This document shows, piece by piece, positions 1 through 6,874 of a stretch of DNA of 13,634 nt; within the stretch, counting starts at the first letter, position 1, and every line of letters begins with the position of its first letter. Below the pieces are notes generated by a model. It was not told the DNA's origin and made no database searches. It saw only the letters and a list, made by a program, of their open reading frames with translations. The DNA is from SLST01 sp046538735 (GTDB taxonomy: Bacteria > Spirochaetota > Spirochaetia > DSM-27196 > SLST01), in contig JBKHII010000070.1 in the NCBI GenBank assembly GCA_046538735.1, forward strand, positions 1-13,634. Direction: 5' to 3'. Made by a program: the position numbers and the translations under genes.

Positions 1-927
1 CCGTGCGTCACGCGACCGTGCGTGTGGGTGCGCCTGCTCGTAGATACGCTTCAGCGCTCCGAGGCCCAGGTGCGTGTAGACCTGAGTCGTGGAGAGCGAG
101 CTGTGGCCGAGCAACTCCTGCACGACGCGGATGTCCGCGCCACGGTCGAGGATGTGCGTCGCGAAACTGTGCCGAAAGGTGTGCGGGCTCACCGTCTTGG
201 CGATCCCCTTCTCAATCACACGCTTCCGGATGATCCCGGCAACTCCTCGTTGCGTGATGCGCTCGCCGTTCGCGTTCAGCACGAGCGCCTTCTCGTCGCG
301 GCGACCGACGCGAACGAGCCGCTCCGAGCGGAGCGGCAGGTAGTCGCGCAGGACCATCTTCGCGGGCGCCCCGAGAAAGACGATGCGATCCTTCCGACCC
401 TTTCCATGCACCAGGATCCGTCCACGTTTGAAGTCGATGTCGTCCAGATTCACGGTGACAAGCTCGCTGATACGGCACCCGGTGGAATACAGCATCTCTA
501 AGATAAGTCGGTCGCGGAGCGTCGTGAAGTCGCCGCCCTCGAGCCTCAACAGCTCGCCGATCTCGTCCTCAAAGAGAAAGACCGGCAGGTGCCGCTCGCG
601 CCGCAGGCCACGGACGCTCTCCACCGGCGAACCGGAAGCACGCTCGGTCCGAACGAGGAACCGATAGTAGCCCTTGAGCGCAGAGAGCACACGGTTGACC
701 GTACTGACCGCCGCGTTCTGTCGAGAAAGATGAGCAACATATCGACGCGCCACCGCCGCGTCTACCGAGCCCTCGTCCAGCTCATTTCGCGACAGCCACT
801 CGTCAAAGGCGAGCAGGTCTCCGCGATACGCGCGGATGCTCGCCTCGCTCAGGTTTCGCACGCTGCGCAGGTAGTCGAGGTACTCGTCGGTGAACGAGAG
901 CGCTGTCGCGCGCCGCGTATCGCTCAT
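1..927 (-). CDS. xerC: Tyrosine recombinase XerC (3' end cut by window edge)
   Basis: Site-specific tyrosine recombinase. With XerD it would resolve chromosome dimers at dif during division. Translating the minus strand from ATG at 927 gives 309 residues with no stop before the edge. Residues about 1-100 are the SAM-like core-binding domain; the rest is the catalytic domain. The full catalytic set is visible: R152 (TGCRISEL), K176 (GKGRKDR), H249 and R252 (HTFRHSFATH), H275 (LLGHSSLSTTQ) and nucleophile Y284 (VYTH). XerC proteins usually end about here, so only a few residues should be missing. The start overlaps the dprA stop as ATGA, which implies translational coupling; a GGAGG lies at 937-941. 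Naming XerC rather than XerD rests on being the second, more divergent copy beside a more XerD-like gene at 3585-2674, and on this order being usual near dprA; the two names could be swapped. Confidence 0.9.
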   Translation of the reverse strand, partial: MSDTRRATALSFTDEYLDYLRSVRNLSEASIRAYRGDLLAFDEWLSRNELDEGSVDAAVARRYVAHLSRQNAAVSTVNRVLSALKGYYRFLVRTERASGSPVESVRGLRRERHLPVFLFEDEIGELLRLEGGDFTTLRDRLILEMLYSTGCRISELVTVNLDDIDFKRGRILVHGKGRKDRIVFLGAPAKMVLRDYLPLRSERLVRVGRRDEKALVLNANGERITQRGVAGIIRKRVIEKGIAKTVSPHTFRHSFATHILDRGADIRVVQELLGHSSLSTTQVYTHLGLGALKRIYEQAHPHARSRDAR

Positions 928-1919
928 GCCTCGCGACCTCCGGAGAGCGTGCGCCGTATCTCATCGACCCGCGCCGCGGCGGCCTCGACCGTACACCGCG
1001 GCACCGCAGTCGTCCGCGCACGATCGTCCCCTCCGGTCTCGCCGACCGTCTCCAGCCCCCACTCGTTCAACACATCCGCCGCTCCGGAAACGATCAGCGC
1101 ACCGTCCGCGGCGAGCTCCGCGGTTCCCGCACCCACGGGCGGTTCGAGCCCGTCGCGGTGCACGAAGAGATCGCGCCCCTGGTCGAGCGCGTAGTCGGCC
1201 GTGATGAGCGCACCGCTTCGCGCCGGGGCCTGCACGACGACGACGCCACGGGCGAGCCCGCTGATGATCCGGTTTCTCGCCGGGAAGTGGTACTTCGCGG
1301 GTGGGACTCCCGGCGCGTACTCGCTCGCTAGGTATCCGCCCGAGTCGAGAATGGCGGCTGCAACGCTCTTGTGCCCGGACGGCGTGATAAGGTCTACGCC
1401 GGACGCGAGGATCGCCCCCGTCACACCGTACTGCAGGGCGCCCTGATGGGCGGCGACGTCGATTCCGCGGGCGAGGCCGGAAACCACCGGAACGCCGGCC
1501 CGCGCGAGATCGGCGCCGAACGAACGCGCGGCAAGGACGGCCGTCGCGGTCGGACGGCGTGTCCCCACGATCGCGACGGCCGGGGAATCACTCGTCGGCA
1601 CAGATCCGCGAACGTAAAGCAGGTACGGCGGATCGAAGATCTCGCGAAGCCGGCTCGGATAGCTTCGATCGCGCACGGAAACGACACGGCACGCCCTCGA
1701 GCGAAGGAAACGGGCGTCGCGCTCGGCGTGCGCGAGAAGGTCGTCCGCGCAGAGATTCATCGCGGGAATCGAGCGTCCCACGATCTGCGAAAGCAGCGCG
1801 GGAGTCAGCGAACGGAAGAGCGCCTCGCTGTCCACGATCTCTTCGAGCACCAGCTTCTCGTTGGGCCGAAGCACGCTGAGTCTGTTGATCGCGAGTCTGA
1901 GCAGCGTGTCCGGAATCAC
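924..1919 (-). CDS. dprA: DNA-processing protein DprA (Smf)
   Basis: Rossmann-fold single-stranded-DNA binding protein that in naturally competent bacteria protects incoming DNA and loads RecA. It is also common in bacteria with no known competence. 331 residues. The Rossmann core is clear: GTRRPT at 119-124, SGLARGIDVAAHQGAL at 147-162, FPARNRIISGLA at 212-223, SGALITADYALDQGRDLF at 235-252. An N-terminal helical region (about 1-75) precedes it. The usual VVEA is VVQA here (Q230). The usual FAVPG after GR is replaced by FVHRDG. The C-terminal winged-helix domain seems absent or degenerate, since only about 40 low-complexity residues follow the core. The start is GTG at 1919, in a GTGA overlap with the stop of the TPR gene, with a weak GGGGG at 1926-1930. 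Its stop overlaps the xerC start. Family assignment is firm; a role in transformation is not shown. Confidence 0.93.
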   Translation of the reverse strand: MIPDTLLRLAINRLSVLRPNEKLVLEEIVDSEALFRSLTPALLSQIVGRSIPAMNLCADDLLAHAERDARFLRSRACRVVSVRDRSYPSRLREIFDPPYLLYVRGSVPTSDSPAVAIVGTRRPTATAVLAARSFGADLARAGVPVVSGLARGIDVAAHQGALQYGVTGAILASGVDLITPSGHKSVAAAILDSGGYLASEYAPGVPPAKYHFPARNRIISGLARGVVVVQAPARSGALITADYALDQGRDLFVHRDGLEPPVGAGTAELAADGALIVSGAADVLNEWGLETVGETGGDDRARTTAVPRCTVEAAAARVDEIRRTLSGGREA

Positions 1920-2674
1920 GATGAGCCCCCGAGCAGCAGCCGACGGTTTCGTTCGGCACGTCTCCGCGTCTCCCGATCGGTCGCGACCCGGATGACGCGA
2001 TCGTACGCGCCGATCGCGTCGTCGATGTTGCCGAGCGCGACGTGGGCCCGGGCGAGGACGAAGAGAGACGGTACGTGGCTCTCGTTGCGCTCAAGCACGT
2101 GCTCGAGATGCGGAATCGCCTTGACCGGTTCGCCGATCTCAAAGACATAGAGCACCGCCAACCCGTACCGGGCGTCGGTGTAGTTGGGGGCGGCCTCGAT
2201 CGCGAGCTCGTACGATCGTTCGGCTCGCGCGTAGTAGGCTGAGCGGACCTGCGGCTCCGCCTGTGACTTGCCGAGGAAACCCGCGGCGACTCCCGCCAGG
2301 TGGTGCAGGATCTGGTTGCGCGGCTCGATCCTGATCGCCTCATCGAGTGCGTCCAGCGCCGGGCCGTAGAGCTCCTGCCGCATGTACTCCTGCGCGAGCA
2401 GCTTCAGCGCGTCCGCCTGCTTCATCGCCGACTGGAGCGCCTGGGCGACCATCGCCTCGTGCTCCCCGATCACCTCGCGCAGCTGCTCTACCCGTTCCTC
2501 GGGCGGCGGGCTCGGCTCGAGATTGATCATGCTGCGGAGCCGGGCATCCTCGCGCCGACACGACGCGGTAGCGAGCACGAGCAAGAGGATCGCGAGGAAC
2601 GCGGCGCCGCGCGTGATGGTATGCGGTCGAGTCATTCTCTCTACGAACCTACCGCGATAAGCGGTCTCGTGCAT
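1916..2674 (-). CDS. TPR-repeat lipoprotein of unknown function
   Basis: 252 residues, not a named family. After a basic N-terminus comes a hydrophobic stretch (about 24-37) ending LATASC, read as a lipobox with lipidated Cys39; Thr at -3 is loose for enterobacteria but spirochaetal lipoboxes are relaxed. A proline-rich linker (SPPPEE) and a helical segment follow, then tetratricopeptide repeats at about 88-121, 146-179, 168-201 and 202-235, with typical endings such as ALDEAIRIEPRN and AIGAYDRVIRV. The protein should sit on a membrane surface and present a protein-binding scaffold. I chose the ATG at 2674 because GAGGTG lies 5 nt upstream and the codon overlaps the xerD stop (TGATG). A start at 2635 would give a shorter, more typical signal peptide (Cys26) but has a poorer ribosome site. 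Its place between xerD and dprA suggests a link to division or envelope assembly, but this is inference. Confidence 0.8.
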   Translation of the reverse strand: MHETAYRGRFVERMTRPHTITRGAAFLAILLLVLATASCRREDARLRSMINLEPSPPPEERVEQLREVIGEHEAMVAQALQSAMKQADALKLLAQEYMRQELYGPALDALDEAIRIEPRNQILHHLAGVAAGFLGKSQAEPQVRSAYYARAERSYELAIEAAPNYTDARYGLAVLYVFEIGEPVKAIPHLEHVLERNESHVPSLFVLARAHVALGNIDDAIGAYDRVIRVATDRETRRRAERNRRLLLGGSS

Positions 2675-3585
2675 CACTTCACCTCGCATCGCCAGCGTCC
2701 CCTCGGGTGGAAGTCCGCGTGGTACGTTGCGAGCTCCTCCCGATCCACGTGCGTGTAGATCTGCGTCGTGGAGATATCGGCGTGTCCGAGGAGCTCCTGC
2801 ACCGCACGCAGATCGGCCCCGCCTTCGAGCAGGTGCGTCGCGAATGAATGGCGAAGCGTATGCACCTTCGCCTCCACGCCCGCTCGCGCGGCGATCTCGC
2901 GGAATCGCTTCCACATGCCCTTGCGCGAGAGCTGCGCGCCGCGGTTGTTCAGAAAGAGCGCGCTTACGGGCCGGCGAGCGAGGTGCGGGCGCGCTTCACC
3001 CAGGTAGCGCTCGATCCAGTGCTTTGCCTGCTCTCCCATCGGAACCAGACGATCCTTCTCCCCCTTTCCGCGAACCCGGATGAGACGTTCGGCGAGGAAG
3101 ATCCGATCAACCGTGAGATCCACGGCCTCGCTGATCCGCAGGCCGCACGAATAGATGAGCTCGAAGAGCGCCCGGTCGCGCAGCCCGAGTGGACCGTCGA
3201 TCTCGATCGCCTCGAGCAATCGCTCTATCTCGTCCACATCCAGCACGCCCGGAACCCGATGCGCCATGCGCGGCAGCTCCACGAGCACCGCGGGGTTGTC
3301 GCCACGCGCTCCTTCCATGACGAGGAACGTAAAGAGGCTGCGCAACGCGCTCACGCTCTTCGCGATCGTTCGCTGATCGATCCCGTCCTCCTGCTGGCGC
3401 GCGATCAGGAAGTCGATGACCTCCGCGGTGGTAACCGACTCGGCATGCAGTCCGCTCGATTCAAGCCACTCGACGAAACCGCGGCAGTCGCGCAAGTACG
3501 TCGCGACGGTCTGCCGTGACAGCCGGAGTCCGGCAGTCAGGTAGTCTTCGAAACGAAGCAGGAGCTCCGTCTGCTCATGCGCCAT
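2674..3585 (-). CDS. xerD: Tyrosine recombinase XerD
   Basis: 303-residue tyrosine recombinase, full family length, expected to pair with XerC at the dif site near the terminus. In well-studied systems FtsK activates XerD at the septum. The N-terminal SAM-like domain covers about 6-95. Catalytic residues visible are R150 (CGLRISEA), K174 (GKGEKDR), H242 and R245 (HTLRHSFATH), H268 (LLGHADISTTQ) and Y277 (IYTH). The start at 3585 is supported by GGTGG at 3591-3595 with a 5-nt spacer, and the N-terminus (AHEQTELLLRFEDYL) looks like other XerD starts. It overlaps the ftsZ 3' end by 11 nt and ends in TGATG shared with the next gene. An open extension to 3648 falls inside ftsZ and was not used. 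XerD is chosen over XerC by overall resemblance (LRISEAVDL, HTLRHSFATHLLEGGADLRAVQ). Confidence 0.92.
   Translation of the reverse strand: MAHEQTELLLRFEDYLTAGLRLSRQTVATYLRDCRGFVEWLESSGLHAESVTTAEVIDFLIARQQEDGIDQRTIAKSVSALRSLFTFLVMEGARGDNPAVLVELPRMAHRVPGVLDVDEIERLLEAIEIDGPLGLRDRALFELIYSCGLRISEAVDLTVDRIFLAERLIRVRGKGEKDRLVPMGEQAKHWIERYLGEARPHLARRPVSALFLNNRGAQLSRKGMWKRFREIAARAGVEAKVHTLRHSFATHLLEGGADLRAVQELLGHADISTTQIYTHVDREELATYHADFHPRGRWRCEVK
2680..2685 (-). promoter_or_regulatory. Ribosome binding site deciding the TPR lipoprotein start
   Basis: GAGGTG on the minus strand with a 5-nt spacer to the ATG at 2674. It lies inside the last codons of xerD. This favours 2674 over the downstream ATG at 2635 and over the long open extension to 2914, which lies entirely inside xerD. 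Confidence 0.6.
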
Positions 3586-4759
3586 GCTCGCCACCGGCAA
3601 CTTGCTGATACCGGAGTACCGCCGGGATACCCAGCTCGTCCATCTCACCGCCGTCCGACTTCAGAATCTGTTCGCGGCTCCGATGCAGGCGCGATCGCGT
3701 CATCTCCGACCACTGGTTGAGCGAGATGTACTCCTCGTTCTTCTCTTCCTTGACCGGTGCGGGGCGCTCCGTGTTCGGATCCCGAGAGAAGCCGGTGGCG
3801 ATGACGCTCACCTTGACCTCGTTCTCCATGAGCTCGTCCACCGCGGTTCCCGCGATGATGAGCGCATCCTCGTCGGCGTTCGCAGTGATGATGTTCAGGA
3901 TCTCCTCGTACTCGCTCAGCGTGAAATCGAGTCCGCCGGAGACGTTCACGAGGATCCCCTTCGCGCCCTCGATGCTTGCGTCTTCGAGGAGTGGGTTGTT
4001 GATCGCCGCGGTCGCGGCGTCCACGGCACGATTGTCGCCGTCGCCGGTGCCGATTCCCATGAGCGCGTCACCCTGGCCGCTCATGATCGTCCGCACGTCC
4101 GCGAAGTCGATGTTGATCTCGCCGGGCTTCGTGATGAGATCGCTGATGCCTTGCACCGCCTGGCGCAGCACGTCGTCCGCGATGAGGAACGCCTGCGTGA
4201 TCGGCGTCTTCTTGTCCACGATCTTGAGCAGATGCTGGTTGGGAATGATGATCAGCGTGTCCACTGCTTCCCGCAGCTTCGCGATGCCCTGCTCGGCGAG
4301 CTGCATCTTGTGGCTACGCTCGAAGTCGAACGGCTTCGTGACTACACCAACGGTGAGGATGCCCATTTCGCGCGCAACCTGTGCGATGATCGGCGCCGCC
4401 CCGGTTCCGGTGCCGCCGCCCATGCCTGCGGTGATGAAGACCATGTCGGCGCCCTGAACGACCCGCTGGATCTCGCTCTTATCCTCGAGCGCGGCCTTCT
4501 CGCCGACCTCGGGCTTCCCACCGGCGCCGAGACCGCCGGTAAGCTCCGATCCGAGCGGCAGACGCACCTCTGCGTTCGATCGCTGCAGCGCCTGCAGGTC
4601 CGTATTGACCGCGCAGAACTCGACGTTCTGCACGCCCGCGGCGATCATGCGGTTGACCGCGTTGCTGCCGCCGCCTCCAACGCCGATGACCTTGATGACC
4701 GTCGGGCTCCCGTACGCCTCACCGAGCACTCGCGCGTCGTCCTGAATCTCGATCTTCAT
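3575..4759 (-). CDS. ftsZ: Cell division protein FtsZ
   Basis: Tubulin-like GTPase that polymerises into the Z-ring at midcell and recruits the divisome. 394 residues. Nucleotide-binding parts are clear: IGVGGGGSNAVNRM at 25-38, the tubulin signature GGGTGTGAAP at 114-123, and the T7 synergy loop NIDFADV at 216-222, which completes the GTPase site of the neighbouring subunit. The globular core ends near ATGF (321-324). A short charged linker of about 48 residues leads to the conserved C-terminal peptide MDELGIPAVLRYQ (373-385), the expected docking site for FtsA and other partners. About nine residues follow this peptide and overlap xerD. The ATG at 4759 has GGAGG at 4764-4768. It is one of only two genes in the operon separated from the upstream gene, by 44 nt, which could allow independent tuning of its expression. 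Confidence 0.98.
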   Translation of the reverse strand: MKIEIQDDARVLGEAYGSPTVIKVIGVGGGGSNAVNRMIAAGVQNVEFCAVNTDLQALQRSNAEVRLPLGSELTGGLGAGGKPEVGEKAALEDKSEIQRVVQGADMVFITAGMGGGTGTGAAPIIAQVAREMGILTVGVVTKPFDFERSHKMQLAEQGIAKLREAVDTLIIIPNQHLLKIVDKKTPITQAFLIADDVLRQAVQGISDLITKPGEINIDFADVRTIMSGQGDALMGIGTGDGDNRAVDAATAAINNPLLEDASIEGAKGILVNVSGGLDFTLSEYEEILNIITANADEDALIIAGTAVDELMENEVKVSVIATGFSRDPNTERPAPVKEEKNEEYISLNQWSEMTRSRLHRSREQILKSDGGEMDELGIPAVLRYQQVAGGEHGA

Positions 4760-4803
4760 ATCCCCTCCCAGTAGATGATCGATACGATGTCTGAGCTCCG
4801 GGT

Positions 4804-6051
4804 CTACTCAAAGAAGTTCCGGAACCACCTTCCGACTCTCGAAAAGAGTCCTCCTTTGAGAATTCCTCCCGACTCCTGTTCTCCGGCGCCGACCGCTTGC
4901 GATTGACCCGCGGCCGCCGCATGAAGCACCAATCCAATCACGGTCGAGAACTCGGGCGTCTGATAGACCGACCCGATCCCGCCGAGGTTTCCCGGCTGAC
5001 CGACCCGCGCGGACGTGCCGAGTACCTCCTGCGCAAGCTCGACCGCGCCCGGCAGGAGCGCACCGCCGCCGGTCAGCACCGCGCCGGCGCCGAGGTGTCG
5101 CAGATAGCCTTTCGACTCGATCTTCTCGCGTACCATTGAGAAGATTTCCGCCATCCGCGGCTGGATGATCCTGTAGATCTCGTCGTGCGGAATGGACGCG
5201 GGGGGCCTGCCGCCCACGCCCGGAATGATGACCGGCTCGCCCCGCTCCACGAGCGGGAGGAAACAGCAGCCTGCCTCCTGCTTGATCTGCTCCGCCGACT
5301 CGGTCGGCGTCTTGAGCATGATCGAGAGGTCGCCGGTTACCTGAGCCCCGCCGACCGGCAGCACGCTCGTGTAGTACGGAGCGCCGTCGCGGTAGATAAG
5401 GATATCGGTCGTGCCGCCGCCGAGATCGATGAGCAGCACACCGAGCTCCTTCTCGTCCTCGGTGAGCACCGCGCGCCCGGAAGCGAGCGACTCGAGCACG
5501 ATGTCCGAGACCTTGAAACCGGCACGATTCACGCACTTCACGAGGTTCTGCGCCGAAGTCACCGATCCGGTGATGATGTGCACCTCTGCTTCCAAACGCA
5601 CGCCGATCATGTCGAGCGGGTTCTTGATCCCGCCCTGCTCGTCCACGATGAACTCCTGCGGGATCACGTGGATCACCTCGCGATCCATGGGGATCACGAC
5701 CGCCTTGGCGGCGTCGATCACGCGCTGCACGTCCTCGTCCGTGATCTCGCGTCCCTTCCCGGTCACCGCGACGACGCCGCGCGAGTTGAGTCCCTCGATG
5801 TGGCCCCCGGCGATACCGGTAATCACGGCGGTCACTTCCCGCCCGGCCATCTGCTCCGCAGCCTCGATCGCGGCGGCAACGCTTCGCAGGGTCGCCTCGA
5901 TATTGATCACGACACCGCGGCGCAGTCCGTGCGACGGCGCGGAGCCGAGGCCGATAATCTCAAGCTCGTCCTCTTCGTTGTACTCGGCGATCGCCGCGGT
6001 GACCTTGGTCGTTCCGATGTCGAGCGCGGCGATCATGACGTCCTCAGGCAT
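4804..6051 (-). CDS. ftsA: Cell division protein FtsA
   Basis: Actin-like ATPase that tethers FtsZ filaments to the cytoplasmic membrane and links them to later divisome proteins. 415 residues from ATG 6051. Actin-fold motifs: phosphate 1 ALDIGTTKV (9-17), the 1C insertion (about 85-165) typical of FtsA, phosphate 2 LLIDLGGGTTDI (206-217), adenosine motif GAGAVLTGGGALLPG (321-335). The C-terminus GGLFSRVGRWFRNFFE (400-415) is a textbook amphipathic membrane-targeting helix, separated from the core by a Gly/Ala/Gln-rich linker. The start is set by AAGGAGG 6 nt upstream; this gives an 8-nt overlap with ftsQ. The open frame continues back to 6132 inside ftsQ, but that extension has no family resemblance. 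It is followed by ftsZ after 44 nt, the classic ftsA-ftsZ pair. Confidence 0.97.
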   Translation of the reverse strand: MPEDVMIAALDIGTTKVTAAIAEYNEEDELEIIGLGSAPSHGLRRGVVINIEATLRSVAAAIEAAEQMAGREVTAVITGIAGGHIEGLNSRGVVAVTGKGREITDEDVQRVIDAAKAVVIPMDREVIHVIPQEFIVDEQGGIKNPLDMIGVRLEAEVHIITGSVTSAQNLVKCVNRAGFKVSDIVLESLASGRAVLTEDEKELGVLLIDLGGGTTDILIYRDGAPYYTSVLPVGGAQVTGDLSIMLKTPTESAEQIKQEAGCCFLPLVERGEPVIIPGVGGRPPASIPHDEIYRIIQPRMAEIFSMVREKIESKGYLRHLGAGAVLTGGGALLPGAVELAQEVLGTSARVGQPGNLGGIGSVYQTPEFSTVIGLVLHAAAAGQSQAVGAGEQESGGILKGGLFSRVGRWFRNFFE

Positions 6052-6874
6052 CGCCCGCCTCCTTGACCGTCCTGAGGACTCCCTCGCCGCTTCGAAAATC
6101 GAGCTCGACCAACGAAGAGAGTCTGCCCTCACTGTGCAGTACGTCCAGCGTCATCATCACGTACTGTATCATGTCGGCGGTGATGCTGGTACCGATGCGA
6201 ACCGGGACCTGGTAGTGCATCGGGTAGAGCACAACCTCGAACGCGTACGCGTTCTTCTGGACGACGCGGTACTCGCTGAACAACCGGTAGAGCGCCGGGT
6301 CGTTCATCTTGATCTCGCGAAGCTGTGCGAGAAAGTCGACGAGCAGCCGCGGGAGCGTGAGCCCCACGGCGACCTCCTCGAAGCGGAGGCCCGAGACGAT
6401 CGGCAGCTCCTGCTCCGCCTCGCCGAGCCCGAGCCGGAAGACGACGCCTTCCTCGTCGAAGACGAGCGGGATCGTGCCCGCCTCGGTGACGGCGATCGCG
6501 GCAGCGAGCGCACGGCGGCGTGCGACGAAGACCTCGACCCGGTTCGGAAAGACGGTGTCCACCGTCGCCTGTCGCACCACGGGGTGAGCCTCGAGCCTGG
6601 CTACCGCGTCGGCGGCGTCTACGGAGAAGTAGGGCGTTCCCTCGCCGACTCCGGCGATCGAGAGGATCTCCTGCTCCCCGAGCGGAGCGTCGCTCTCGAT
6701 CGTGATCTCGCTGATGACAAGCCGAGGCGCAAGCAGGAGATGATAGACGAGCTCACCGGCGAGGACGAGCGAGAGCACGATGATCACGAGCGTGAGGATG
6801 CGTTGCGCGAGCCGCTCGTTCGTCGGTCGAGCCTGACGCGCCACGTACGCCTCCCCGGCCACGATGTCAGCCAT
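6044..6874 (-). CDS. ftsQ: Cell division protein FtsQ/DivIB
   Basis: Bitopic divisome protein that bridges cytoplasmic and extracytoplasmic division proteins, usually in complex with FtsL and FtsB. 276 residues from ATG 6874. A short cytoplasmic tail (1-24) precedes one membrane segment (about 25-49, ILTLVIIVLSLVLAGELV). A POTRA domain follows at about 52-122 (LVISEITIES ... GVGEGTPYFSVD ... HPVVRQATVDTVFPNRVEV), then the beta domain to the end. Sequence conservation in this family is low, but the POTRA pattern plus its position between ftsW and ftsA makes the call firm. GGAGG at 6881-6885 sits 6 nt before the chosen ATG; an alternative GTG/ATG six codons upstream (6892) lacks this spacing. 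It overlaps both neighbours by 8 nt. Confidence 0.93.
   Translation of the reverse strand: MADIVAGEAYVARQARPTNERLAQRILTLVIIVLSLVLAGELVYHLLLAPRLVISEITIESDAPLGEQEILSIAGVGEGTPYFSVDAADAVARLEAHPVVRQATVDTVFPNRVEVFVARRRALAAAIAVTEAGTIPLVFDEEGVVFRLGLGEAEQELPIVSGLRFEEVAVGLTLPRLLVDFLAQLREIKMNDPALYRLFSEYRVVQKNAYAFEVVLYPMHYQVPVRIGTSITADMIQYVMMTLDVLHSEGRLSSLVELDFRSGEGVLRTVKEAGDA
6058..6064 (-). promoter_or_regulatory. Ribosome binding site deciding the ftsA start
   Basis: AAGGAGG with a 6-nt spacer to the ATG at 6051, embedded in the last codons of ftsQ. It decides between 6051, the upstream in-frame start at 6132 and the downstream Met codon at 6036. Confidence 0.75.

Noticed and set aside
40..2850. Short nucleotide matches between the xerC and xerD 3' regions (for example GTGCGTGTAGA near 70-80 and 2749-2759) as a possible direct repeat.
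   Set aside because: The matches fall on codons for conserved catalytic residues and are only about 10-11 bp, so shared ancestry of the proteins explains them.
2674..2914. N-terminal extension of the TPR lipoprotein into xerD.
   Set aside because: It would remove the signal peptide from the N-terminus and the extension is Arg/Ala/Gly shadow sequence. The ribosome site and TGATG overlap support 2674.
1..3585. Two tyrosine recombinases as signs of an integrated mobile element.
   Set aside because: Both are Xer-type by length and motifs, lie inside a housekeeping operon with overlapping neighbours, and there are no att-like repeats, tRNA gene or phage genes nearby.
3584..4774. 396-codon plus-strand open frame opposite ftsZ.
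   Set aside because: Exact antisense mirror of ftsZ, caused by codon bias in GC-rich DNA.
6051..6132. Upstream start for ftsA.
   Set aside because: The added residues do not resemble FtsA, whose actin motif begins within about ten residues of the start, and AAGGAGG marks 6051.
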